This document shows, piece after piece, positions 8,373 to 15,799 of a stretch of 25,982 nt of DNA. Position 1 is the first letter of the stretch, and the number at the start of each line of letters is the position of its first letter. The position numbers were made by a program, and so were the translations under genes. Source of the DNA: Chromatiaceae bacterium (lineage in GTDB: Bacteria; Pseudomonadota; Gammaproteobacteria; Chromatiales; Chromatiaceae); the NCBI GenBank assembly GCA_016938795.1, contig JAFGTZ010000261.1, positions 1 through 25,982 of the forward strand, read 5' to 3'. A model generated the notes under the pieces. That model did no database searches and was not told where the DNA came from. It was given only the letters and a program-made list of their open reading frames with translations.

Positions 8373-9908
8373 ATGATGCACGACGTTCTTGCCCAACTTT
8401 TCGCCCATGCCCGGGGCGTCTGGCGCCATCGCTGGCTTGCCCTGACCGCCGCCTGGCTGTTTGCCATCGCCGGCTGGATGTTTGTCTCCACCATCCCCGA
8501 TCAATACCGCGCCTCGGCGCGGCTTTATGTGGATACCAACAGCGTACTGCGTCCGCTGCTGCGCGGGCTCACGGTGCAACCCGATCTGGTGCAGCGGGTG
8601 TCGCTCATCAGCCGCATGCTGCTCAGCCGGCCCAATCTGGAGCGGGTGGCGCGCATGAGCGATCTGGATCTGGGACCGAGTGGTACGCCAGAGCGCGAAC
8701 GACTGCTCAACGAGCTGGCCGAGGGCATCCGTATCGAGGGGGATCGGGCCAATGTCTCGCTCTACAGCCTCTCCTTCGAGCATCGCGATCCAGAGAGCGC
8801 AAGGCGCGTGGTGCAATCCCTGGTGTCGATCTTCATCGAGGAGGCGCTGGTGAGTGATCAGCGCGCCAACTCCAGTGCGCGCGACTTTCTCGATCAGGAG
8901 ATTGCCGACTACGAGGCGCGCTTGCAGGACTCGGAGCGACGCCTGGCCGATTTCAAGCGGCGCTACGCGGGGCTTTTGCCGGGCGAGGGCAGCGGCTATT
9001 ACCAAAGTCTGGAGGCGCAGCAGGCGGCGCTGCGCAATGCCGAGCTGGCGCTGCGCGAGGCGCTCTGGCGGCGCGATGAACTGGCCGACCAGATCGACGC
9101 CGAGCCGCTCGGTGAGGCCGAGGAGGCGCAAGCGGGGCGCCTCGCCGTGGAGGATCCGCGCATCGAGCCGCTGCGCCAGCGGCTCGATCTGCTGCTGCTG
9201 CGCTACACCGAGCGCCATCCCGATGTGCTGGAGCTGCGCCGACTCATCGCCGAGATTCGCGCCCAGGGGCGCGGCCAGTGGGTCGAGCGTCCGCTGTCGC
9301 CCGAGGCGGTGCAGGCCGGCAGCCTCTACGGCAGTCTGCGCGTGGCGCTGAGCGAGGCCGATGCCGAGGTGGCGGCGCTGCGGGCGCGGGTGGAGAACGC
9401 GCGCCAGCGGTTGGCCGATCTGGAGGGCAAGATCGACAGCATCCCGGGCATCGAGGCCGAACTCAAGCAGCTCACGCGCAACTACACCACCATCGCCGCC
9501 CAGCATTCGGCCTTGCTGGAGCGGCGCGAATCGGCGCGACTCTCGACCCAGGTGGAAAAGACCGCCGAGGGGGTGAAGTTTCGCGTCATCGACCCGCCCT
9601 TTGTGCCGCGCAAGCCCTCCGCGCCCAATCGCGCCGCCCTGGCGGGCGTGGTGCTGGTGCTGGCGATCGGGGGCGGGGTCGCGGTGGCGCTCGGCATGAG
9701 CCTGCTACGCCCGGTCTTCGATGATCGGCGCATCCTCTACCGCTCGCTCGGTCTGCCGGTGCTGGGCACTGTGGGCCTGGTGCGTACGCCGCGTGAGCGG
9801 CTGCGCGCCCAGCTTCTGCTGGTGCCTTTCGCGGCCTTTGGCGGCGGCCTGCTGCTGGTGTTCGGGCTGCTGGTGACGGGGCAGGTCATGCTGCCGTCGC
9901 TGGGTTGA
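8373..9908 (+). CDS. XrtA system polysaccharide chain-length determinant (Wzz-like)
   Basis: A 511-residue inner-membrane polysaccharide co-polymerase. A first membrane helix (about 22-40, WLALTAAWLFAIAGWMFVS) is followed by the Wzz motif around YRASARLYVDTNSVL, typical of the XrtA-associated family. A long periplasmic coiled-coil region rich in R, E, A and L runs from about 165 to 400. A Pro-rich second helix region follows (PPFVPRKPSAPNRAALAGVV). A further hydrophobic stretch near the C-terminus (about 480-505) may be a third helix. It has no kinase domain; that role falls to the separate tyrosine kinase gene downstream. It would set chain length and bridge to the export lipoprotein. GAGGT lies 5 bp before the ATG at 8373. 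The stop codon lies inside the first unit of a short tandem repeat. Confidence 0.93.
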   Translation: MMHDVLAQLFAHARGVWRHRWLALTAAWLFAIAGWMFVSTIPDQYRASARLYVDTNSVLRPLLRGLTVQPDLVQRVSLISRMLLSRPNLERVARMSDLDLGPSGTPERERLLNELAEGIRIEGDRANVSLYSLSFEHRDPESARRVVQSLVSIFIEEALVSDQRANSSARDFLDQEIADYEARLQDSERRLADFKRRYAGLLPGEGSGYYQSLEAQQAALRNAELALREALWRRDELADQIDAEPLGEAEEAQAGRLAVEDPRIEPLRQRLDLLLLRYTERHPDVLELRRLIAEIRAQGRGQWVERPLSPEAVQAGSLYGSLRVALSEADAEVAALRARVENARQRLADLEGKIDSIPGIEAELKQLTRNYTTIAAQHSALLERRESARLSTQVEKTAEGVKFRVIDPPFVPRKPSAPNRAALAGVVLVLAIGGGVAVALGMSLLRPVFDDRRILYRSLGLPVLGTVGLVRTPRERLRAQLLLVPFAAFGGGLLLVFGLLVTGQVMLPSLG

Positions 9909-9953
9909 TCCCGTCGCTGGGTTGATCCGCTGGGCTGATCGGCTGGGCTGATC
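9894..9953 (+). repeat. Short degenerate tandem repeat at the end of the chain-length gene
   Basis: Two identical 17-bp units, CCGTCGCTGGGTTGATC at 9894-9910 and 9911-9927, are followed by two 13-bp shortened units, CGCTGGGCTGATC (9928-9940) and GGCTGGGCTGATC (9941-9953). The first unit contains the TGA stop of the chain-length gene, so the other copies are untranslated. It looks like local slippage duplication and fills most of the 78-bp gap before the kinase gene. Confidence 0.85.
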
Positions 9954-9986
9954 CCTGTTCCTTGATACCGCTCGGGATGACCACGC

Positions 9987-10991
9987 ATGAGTACCATCGA
10001 AAAAGCGCTTGCCAAGTTCGCCGCTTCATCCTTCACGGCCCATTCCCCAGGCGCCACCAATGAATGGCGCAAGGCGCGGGATGCGGCGCCGCCCGGCGCG
10101 CCGGCATTGGCCGCCGCGCTCGGGCCGCTTGGGGAAGACGCAGCGGTGCGCCGCGACGCCGCTCCGAGCCGCATCCATCCACTGGATCTGGAGCGGTTGC
10201 GCCGCCTGGGCATCCTCACGCCCGATGTGAAGCGCTCGCAGCTGGCCGAGGAATACCGCCTCATCAAGCGACCCCTGCTCACGACCATTGACGGCAAGGG
10301 CGCCGAGGTGGTCGCGAACGCCAATCTCATCATGGTGACCAGCGCCCTGCCCGGCGAGGGCAAGACCTTCTCGGCGCTCAATCTGGCCATGAGTCTGGCC
10401 ATGGAGCGCGATCGCACCGTGCTGCTGGTCGATGGCGACGTGGCCAAGCCGACTGCCGCCAAACGCATGGGCATCGAGGCCGAGGTCGGACTGATCGACC
10501 TGCTGGCCGGCGCGCGCCAAAGTCTTGGCGAGGTGATGGTGCAGACCGATGTGCCCAATCTGCGCATCCTGCCCGCCGGCTCCCGACATGAGCGCGCGAC
10601 CGAACTCCTTGCCAGCGAGCGCATGGCTCGGGTGATGGATGAACTCTCGACCCGCTACCGTGACCGGGTGGTTATCTTCGATTCGCCCCCGCTGCTGCTG
10701 TCGAGCGAAAGCGCCGTGCTGGCCGAACGCATGGGACAGATTATTCTAGTGGTGGCGGCGGAGCAGACGCTTCAGCACCTGGTGAGCGAGGCGCTCGGGC
10801 GTCTTGACGAGGATAAGATCGTCGGGCTGCTGCTGAACAAATATCGCCCGAGCCTTGGCAACGAATACGGCTATGGTTCGGCTTACGGGTATCGCTACGG
10901 TTACGGGTACGGTTATGGCTATGCTGATGCGGGAACGGATGGAGTGGCGCCGGGGGGAACGCGAGAGCGGGCGCCCGAGGAGTTTGTCTAG
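9987..10991 (+). CDS. XrtA-associated tyrosine autokinase (BY-kinase, CpsD/Wzc-C-like)
   Basis: A 334-residue cytoplasmic bacterial tyrosine kinase. The start MSTIEKALAK is typical of the XrtA-associated group. Walker A is SALPGEGKT (119-127), Walker A-prime is LLVDGDVAKP (146-155) and Walker B is VVIFDSPP (228-235). The C-terminus carries a tyrosine cluster: nine tyrosines between residues 294 and 312, mostly as YG repeats. This is the autophosphorylation tail of the family; cycling of its phosphorylation controls polymerisation with the separate Wzz-like partner encoded just upstream. About 22 residues follow the cluster, an acidic/Gly-rich tail. The last 53 bases overlap the next gene if that starts at 10939. 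The ribosome site is weak (GGGATGA about 6 bp before the ATG). Confidence 0.95.
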   Translation: MSTIEKALAKFAASSFTAHSPGATNEWRKARDAAPPGAPALAAALGPLGEDAAVRRDAAPSRIHPLDLERLRRLGILTPDVKRSQLAEEYRLIKRPLLTTIDGKGAEVVANANLIMVTSALPGEGKTFSALNLAMSLAMERDRTVLLVDGDVAKPTAAKRMGIEAEVGLIDLLAGARQSLGEVMVQTDVPNLRILPAGSRHERATELLASERMARVMDELSTRYRDRVVIFDSPPLLLSSESAVLAERMGQIILVVAAEQTLQHLVSEALGRLDEDKIVGLLLNKYRPSLGNEYGYGSAYGYRYGYGYGYGYADAGTDGVAPGGTRERAPEEFV

Positions 10992-12414
10992 GGGAGGGGG
11001 GCTTGCGTTGACGGCGCTCTGCGCCCTGGCGCCGCTCGGCGCCTGGGGGGCCGACTGGACGCTGACGCGCCAGGTGCGCCTGCAGGGGAGTTATACGGAC
11101 AACCTCGACCTGGTCGCAGAGGATCCGGAGGGCAGCTTCTATGCCGAGCTGACGCCTGGGCTGGTGCTAAGTGCGCGCGGTGGGCGGCTCGATCTGGATC
11201 TGGCCTATGCGCTGCAATATCTCGACTATTTCGACGCCGAGTCGGCCAGCGACCAGGTCAATCACCGGCTGCGCGGCGAGGCGCGCGCCGAGCTGTGGCG
11301 CGAGCGTCTCTTTCTCGATGCGGCGGTGGGCGCGCGCCAGGAGCTGATTGATCCCTTTGGTCCCTCGGGCGGGGATGCCGTCAATGCAAGCGACAATCTG
11401 CAAACCCGCTACAGCTACCGGCTCGCTCCGAGCCTGCGCCATGCCTTCGGGCGTCAGGCCGATCTCAGCCTGCGTCTGGAACACAACGCGCTTTATTATT
11501 CCGATGAGGGTGAGGACAGTCTGGGCTATGGCGGCTCTGCCGAGCTGTTGAGCGGCCCGGCCTTCGGCAAGCTGTTCTGGGGCCTGAGCGCCAGCCAGGA
11601 GCATGTCGAGTATCTCGACGAGAGCGACAGCACGCGCGATGGCCGTTTTCAGGGCCGGCTCGGTTATCGTCCCGATGCGCGCCTGAGCCTGAGCGCCTCG
11701 CTCGGCTATGACGATAACGACTACAGCGCGCTCGACGACACCAGCGGCGTCTTCTGGCAGACCGAGCTTGTGTGGACGCCTACGGCGCGCACCGCGCTGC
11801 GTCTGGGGGTGGGCGAGCGCTATTTCGGCTGGACGCCGTTTCTGGATTTCAGCCATCGCGGCAAGCACTCGCTGTGGCGGGCGAGCTTCGTGCGCGACAT
11901 CTCCACTCCGCGCCGCGACCGCCTTGAAGCGCCGCCAGTCTATGCCTTCGAGGATGCCTTCGGCGAGCCGCTGGTGCCCGATACCGGCGAGGCGAGCGAA
12001 ATCATCGCGGGCGAGGCGGCAGCGAGCGCCGCGACCTATGTCAACAATGCCTTTCGCGCCTCCTGGACGCTCGACCGACAGCGTGGACTCTATGGCGCGG
12101 TGCTCGGTTATGTGCTGCGCGAATACGAGGCCACCACGCGCGAGGAGGAAGAGCTGCGCGCCCGTCTGTTCTGGACCCGCCGACTCAGCCCGCTCAGCAG
12201 CAGTCGGCTCGCGCTCGGCTGGGAGCGGCTTGATCGGCGCGACGCCATCGGTCTGGAGGATATCGACGCAAACGAGAGCCTGACCTTCGATGCGGCCCTG
12301 AGCCGTCAGCTCTCGCCGCATGCCTGGCTCGAACTCCAGTACCGCTTGCGCGAGGGCGAGGACTACACCGAAAACCGCATTGTGCTCGGGATCCGCGCGA
12401 GCTGGTCTGATTAG
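10939..12414 (+). CDS. XrtA system-associated outer-membrane beta-barrel protein
   Basis: A protein of about 491 residues with a long arginine-rich signal peptide (h-region GLALTALCALAPLGAWG, cleavage after about residue 38) and a body of alternating polar/hydrophobic strands, as in beta-barrels. The first mature segment (RQVRLQGSYTDNLDLV) and the repeated aromatic strand ends match the family found between kinase and deacetylase genes in XrtA loci; its role is unproven but is probably linked to the outer-membrane side of polysaccharide export. The start is uncertain: the frame is open from 10855, with ATGs at 10915, 10921, 10927 and 10939, all inside the end of the kinase gene. I chose 10939 as the shortest giving a full signal peptide. 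TTG at 11008 has a purine-rich stretch upstream but would leave a signal peptide without a basic start. Confidence 0.82.
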   Translation: MEWRRGERESGRPRSLSRGGGLALTALCALAPLGAWGADWTLTRQVRLQGSYTDNLDLVAEDPEGSFYAELTPGLVLSARGGRLDLDLAYALQYLDYFDAESASDQVNHRLRGEARAELWRERLFLDAAVGARQELIDPFGPSGGDAVNASDNLQTRYSYRLAPSLRHAFGRQADLSLRLEHNALYYSDEGEDSLGYGGSAELLSGPAFGKLFWGLSASQEHVEYLDESDSTRDGRFQGRLGYRPDARLSLSASLGYDDNDYSALDDTSGVFWQTELVWTPTARTALRLGVGERYFGWTPFLDFSHRGKHSLWRASFVRDISTPRRDRLEAPPVYAFEDAFGEPLVPDTGEASEIIAGEAAASAATYVNNAFRASWTLDRQRGLYGAVLGYVLREYEATTREEEELRARLFWTRRLSPLSSSRLALGWERLDRRDAIGLEDIDANESLTFDAALSRQLSPHAWLELQYRLREGEDYTENRIVLGIRASWSD

Positions 12415-12451
12415 CCCCAGCGTGACAGTCGCGCCGGGGCGCGCCCCCAAT

Positions 12452-12518
12452 CCCCCCGCTGGGGAGAGGGAGAAACAAGCCCCTCTCCCTTGAGGGAGAG
12501 GGGCTGGGGTGAGGGTGA
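12452..12518. repeat. Dispersed GC-rich hairpin repeat (REP-like)
   Basis: The core is a perfect 13-bp inverted repeat, AGCCCCTCTCCCT (12478-12490) and AGGGAGAGGGGCT (12493-12505), with a 2-base centre. It is flanked by GGGGAGAGGGAG on the left and GGGGTGAGGG on the right. This wording is, from memory, a very common intergenic repeat in many Gamma- and Betaproteobacteria, where it is often mis-called as a short protein. As RNA it would fold strongly and could slow or end transcription, though no T run follows. Confidence 0.7.
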
Positions 12519-12613
12519 ATCCCCGGCGGCTGCGTGCGCGTCCCTTGCAGGCCCCGGGGTGGCGCAGACGGCCATGAATCTTCGCCTTTCCACTGGAAAA
12601 GCCTTAGCCGAAT

Positions 12614-12618
12614 GGAGA
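12614..12618 (+). promoter_or_regulatory. Shine-Dalgarno site that sets the deacetylase start
   Basis: GGAGA lies 8 bases before ATG 12627. The alternative ATG at 12612 overlaps this site and has no purine-rich stretch before it, so 12627 is preferred. Confidence 0.6.
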
Positions 12619-12626
12619 CCGATGCC

Positions 12627-13535
12627 ATGTTACTGGGTTCGCCCGCTGCTGTTCCCTGCCGTCCCGTCAATGCCTTGAGCCTGGACGTGGAGGAATATTT
12701 TCAGGTCTCGGCCCTGGAGCGGCATATTCCCCGCGCGCACTGGGAGCGGTTGCCTTCGCGCATCGAGGCGAGCATGGAGCGGCTGCTTGAGCTGCTGGAG
12801 TCGTCCGGCGCGCGGGCTACCTTCTTCACCCTGGGCTGGGTGGCCGAGCGCCATCCGGGGCTGATCCGGCGTCTGGTGGCCGAGGGGCACGAGCTGGCCA
12901 GCCATGGCTATGCGCACATCCGCGTCAACCGTCAGGAGCGGCGCGCCTTTGCCGAGGATATCCGGCGCACCAAGGCGCTGCTGGAGGACATCGGCGGGGT
13001 CGAGGTGCGCGGCTATCGGGCGGCGAGCTATTCGCTCGACGCGTCCACCCCCTGGGCCTACGCCGAGCTGTACGCGGCGGGCTATGGCTACAGTTCGAGC
13101 CTCTATCCCATCCGCCATGACCACTACGGCAACCCCCAGGGGCCGCGCTTCGTCCATCAGCCACTGCCTGATGCACCCGATTTCATCGAGATTCCGGTCT
13201 CTACCCTGAACTGGTTCGGGCAGCGTCTGCCCTGTGGTGGTGGCGGCTTTTTCCGGCTCTACCCCTATGCCGTCTCGCGCTGGGCAATCGCGCGGATCAA
13301 TCGAGTCGAAGAGATGCCGGCGGTCTTCTATCTCCATCCCTGGGAACTCGACCCCGGACAGCCGCGCCAGAGCGGGCTGTCGCTCAAGACGCGGCTGCGT
13401 CACGAGCTGAATCTGGGGCGTACCGAGGCGCGACTGCGCCGGCTGCTTGGCGACTTTTGCTGGGATCGCATGGATCGCGTCTTTGTGCTCGGGCGCGCGA
13501 CCCTGCCCGAGTCCCTGCTGGGGTGCTGGCCATGA
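12627..13535 (+). CDS. XrtA-associated polysaccharide deacetylase
   Basis: A 302-residue NodB/carbohydrate esterase 4-like enzyme that would remove acetyl groups from amino sugars of the exported polysaccharide. Catalytic and metal positions are visible: D20 in LSLDVEEYF, the H93/H97 pair in SHGYAHIRV, R131 in GYRAASYSL and H237 in FYLHPWELD. The segment NALSLDVEEYFQVSAL is the signature start of the subfamily found in exosortase A loci. There is no signal peptide or membrane helix, so it may act in the cytoplasm or be anchored by partners. Start 12627 is chosen for its ribosome site; the roughly 14 residues before NALS are extra compared with what I recall of the family. It overlaps the FemAB gene by four bases (ATGA), so the two are likely coupled. 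Confidence 0.94.
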   Translation: MLLGSPAAVPCRPVNALSLDVEEYFQVSALERHIPRAHWERLPSRIEASMERLLELLESSGARATFFTLGWVAERHPGLIRRLVAEGHELASHGYAHIRVNRQERRAFAEDIRRTKALLEDIGGVEVRGYRAASYSLDASTPWAYAELYAAGYGYSSSLYPIRHDHYGNPQGPRFVHQPLPDAPDFIEIPVSTLNWFGQRLPCGGGGFFRLYPYAVSRWAIARINRVEEMPAVFYLHPWELDPGQPRQSGLSLKTRLRHELNLGRTEARLRRLLGDFCWDRMDRVFVLGRATLPESLLGCWP

Positions 13536-14572
13536 CCAGCGAGCCGGGGCTCTTCATCCGCGCCTATCGTGAGGCCGACCGCGCGGCCTGGGAGGCGCTG
13601 GTCGAGCGCCATCCCGAGGCGACCTTTTTTCACCGCATCGGCTGGCGCGAGGTGCTGGAGGCGGCCTTCGGGCATCGGTCCCATTACCTGATCGCCGAGC
13701 ACGCGGGCGCGCTGCGGGGGCTGCTGCCGCTGGCCGAGGTGCGCAGTCTGCTCTTCGGCCATGCGCTCATCTCCACCCCCTTCTGCGTGCGGGGCGGGGC
13801 GCTCGCCGAGTCGCCGCAGGTGCGCGAGCAACTGGATGCGGCGGCCTGCCGGCTAGCCGAGTCGCTCGGGGTGGACTATCTGGAGATGCGCCTGGACGCC
13901 CCAGGGCAGCCGCACTGGCCGCGCAAGGATCTCTATGTCGGCTTTCGCAAGCCGCTCGATCCCGACCCCGAGCGCAATCTGCTCGCCATCCCGCGCAAGC
14001 AGCGCGCCATGGTGCGCAAGGGTCTGGCGGCCGGGCTGGTGGGCGTGGCGGAGGAGGGGACCGATGGGGTCTATGCGCTCTATGCCGAGAGCCAGCGCAA
14101 TCTTGGCACGCCAGTGGTGTCGCGGCGTTATTTCCGGCTGCTCAAGGCGGTGTTCGGCGAGGACTGCGAGGCGCTCACGGTGCGCCACCGGGGGCGGCCC
14201 CTGGCCGGTGTGCTGAGCTTTCGCTTTCGCGATCAGATCCTGCCCTACTATGGCGGCGGCGGCATCAAGGCGCGCCGTCTGCACGCCAATGATCTGATGT
14301 ACTGGGAGGTGATGCGCCGCGCCTGCGAGCGCGGGTGCCGGCTGTTCGATTTCGGGCGCAGCAAGCGCGGCACCGGATCCTTTAACTTCAAGCGCAACTG
14401 GGGCTTCGAGCCCGAGCCGCTGAGCTACGAGTACCATCTGGTGCGCGCCCGCTCGGTGCCCGATCTGAGCCCGCTCAACCCGCGCTACCGGCTCTTCATC
14501 GCCGGCTGGAAGCGCCTGCCGCTGCCGCTCAGCCGGCTGCTTGGGCCGCCGCTCGCGCGCGCGCTCGGCTAA
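13532..14572 (+). CDS. FemAB-like acyltransferase, XrtA/PEP-CTERM associated
   Basis: A 346-residue protein of the GNAT-fold FemAB group. The typical C-terminal stretch DFGRSKRGTGSFNFKRNWGF is present, as is the earlier RHPEATFFHRIGWREVLEAAFGH region. FemAB relatives transfer an amino-acyl or other acyl group; in XrtA loci the target is unknown, with polysaccharide decoration the usual suggestion. It begins inside the last codons of the deacetylase gene (ATGA overlap), and the glycosyltransferase gene follows after 13 bp. The open frame upstream of 13532 is only read-through of the deacetylase gene in another phase. Confidence 0.93.
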   Translation: MTSEPGLFIRAYREADRAAWEALVERHPEATFFHRIGWREVLEAAFGHRSHYLIAEHAGALRGLLPLAEVRSLLFGHALISTPFCVRGGALAESPQVREQLDAAACRLAESLGVDYLEMRLDAPGQPHWPRKDLYVGFRKPLDPDPERNLLAIPRKQRAMVRKGLAAGLVGVAEEGTDGVYALYAESQRNLGTPVVSRRYFRLLKAVFGEDCEALTVRHRGRPLAGVLSFRFRDQILPYYGGGGIKARRLHANDLMYWEVMRRACERGCRLFDFGRSKRGTGSFNFKRNWGFEPEPLSYEYHLVRARSVPDLSPLNPRYRLFIAGWKRLPLPLSRLLGPPLARALG

Positions 14573-14585
14573 TGGGCCATGACCC

Positions 14586-15797
14586 ATGGACGATCTGCTC
14601 TATCTGGTTCACCGCATCCCCTGGCCGCCCGAGAAGGGCGACAAGATCCGCTCCTATCATCTGCTGGAGGCCCTGAGCGAGCGCTACCGGGTGCATCTGG
14701 CCGCCTTCATCGACCGTCCTGAGGATGAGCGCCATCGCGAGGCGGCGCGCGCGCGCTGCGCGAGCGCCTGGTTCGGGCGGCTCGATCCGCGTCTGGCCAA
14801 GGTCCGCGCCCTGGGCGCCTTGGCGAGCGCGGCACCGCTGAGCCTCGCCTATTACCGCAGCCCGGCGCTCGCGCGCTGGCTGGCGCGGCTGCGCACCCGC
14901 CACGACATCCACCGGGCGCTGGTGTTCTCCTCGGTCATGGGGCAATACGTACTTGGGCCCCAATGGTCCGGGGTGCGCCGGGTGGTCGATCTGGTCGATG
15001 TGGATTCAGAAAAATGGCGTCAGTACGCCGCCGCGCGACGCGGAGTGCTCGGCTGGCCGATGCGCTGGATCGAGACCCGCGAGGCCGAACGTCTGGCCGC
15101 CTTCGAGCGCCGTCTGGCCCTGGAGTGTGAGGCGACGGTCCTGGTTTCGGCCCCGGAACTGGCCCTCTTTCAGGCCAGGAGCGGCTTGGATGGCGGGCGG
15201 CTGTGGGCCATTCCCAATGGGGTCGATCTCGAACGTTTCGCGCCCGATCCGAGCCGCCCCTCGCCCTATCCGGGAGCAGCGCCGCGCGCGGTCTTTACTG
15301 GCGCCATGGACTATTGGGCCAATGTCGAGGGTGTTGAGTGGTTCGCGCGTGACATCCTGCCGCAGGTGCGCGCACGCGTACCCGCTCTGGAGTTTTATAT
15401 CGTCGGCATGAATCCAGCCCCCTCGGTTCAGCGTCTGGCGCGGCTGCCGGGGGTGTTCGTCACCGGGCGGGTGCCCGACACCCGGCCCTATCTCCAGCAC
15501 GCCAGCCTGGTGGTGGCGCCGCTGCGCATCGCACGCGGCATTCAGAACAAGGTGCTGGAGGCCATGGCCATGGCGCGTCCGGTAGTGACAACCCCGGCGG
15601 CGCTGGAGGGCATCGGCGCACGCCCTGGGCGCGATCTGCGGCTTGGCGAGAATGCCGCCGGCTTCGCCGCCGAGGTGCTCGCCATCCTGGAACAGGGCGG
15701 GGAGGCGCTCGGCGAGTCGGCGCGCGCCTTTGTCCGCTCGGGCTTCGCCTGGCGCGCGTCTCAGGCGCGCTTCATCCATCTCATCGAAGGGGCCTGA
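14586..15797 (+). CDS. Glycosyltransferase, XrtA/PEP-CTERM associated (GT-B fold)
   Basis: A 403-residue sugar transferase of the GT4-like, GT-B class. The N-terminus LLYLVHRIPWPPEKGDKIRS is typical of the XrtA-linked family. The donor-binding half has IPNGVDLERF, FTGAMDYWANVEGVEWF and the late motif IQNKVLEAMAMARPVV with its acidic residue. It would add a sugar to the lipid-linked repeat unit at the inner face of the inner membrane. The actual sugar is not readable from sequence. It is preceded by ATG-rich sequence (14573-14588) with no strong ribosome site. The xrtA gene begins 2 bp after its stop. Confidence 0.94.
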   Translation: MDDLLYLVHRIPWPPEKGDKIRSYHLLEALSERYRVHLAAFIDRPEDERHREAARARCASAWFGRLDPRLAKVRALGALASAAPLSLAYYRSPALARWLARLRTRHDIHRALVFSSVMGQYVLGPQWSGVRRVVDLVDVDSEKWRQYAAARRGVLGWPMRWIETREAERLAAFERRLALECEATVLVSAPELALFQARSGLDGGRLWAIPNGVDLERFAPDPSRPSPYPGAAPRAVFTGAMDYWANVEGVEWFARDILPQVRARVPALEFYIVGMNPAPSVQRLARLPGVFVTGRVPDTRPYLQHASLVVAPLRIARGIQNKVLEAMAMARPVVTTPAALEGIGARPGRDLRLGENAAGFAAEVLAILEQGGEALGESARAFVRSGFAWRASQARFIHLIEGA

Positions 15798-15799
15798 TC

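Larger units (their letters stand above)
12415..12626. other. Intergenic gap of about 210 bp that divides the polysaccharide gene string
   Basis: This is the largest gap inside the XrtA locus. It holds a 12-bp perfect palindrome GGGGCGCGCCCC (12436-12447), a dispersed-type hairpin repeat (12452-12518) and then about 100 bp up to the deacetylase start. There is no credible gene: the short frames across it translate low-complexity Pro/Ser/Arg sequence. A promoter for the downstream genes may lie at 12520-12610, but I see no clear match. Confidence 0.6.

Noticed and set aside
12534..12549. Possible sigma-54 -24/-12 element before the deacetylase gene (TTGCA at 12545)
   Set aside because: The -24 half lacks the GG pair at correct spacing; only the -12 half matches.
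12411..12593. Small minus-strand frame in the gap before the deacetylase gene
   Set aside because: Its Pro/Ser-rich translation comes from the dispersed hairpin repeat and is a familiar false gene.
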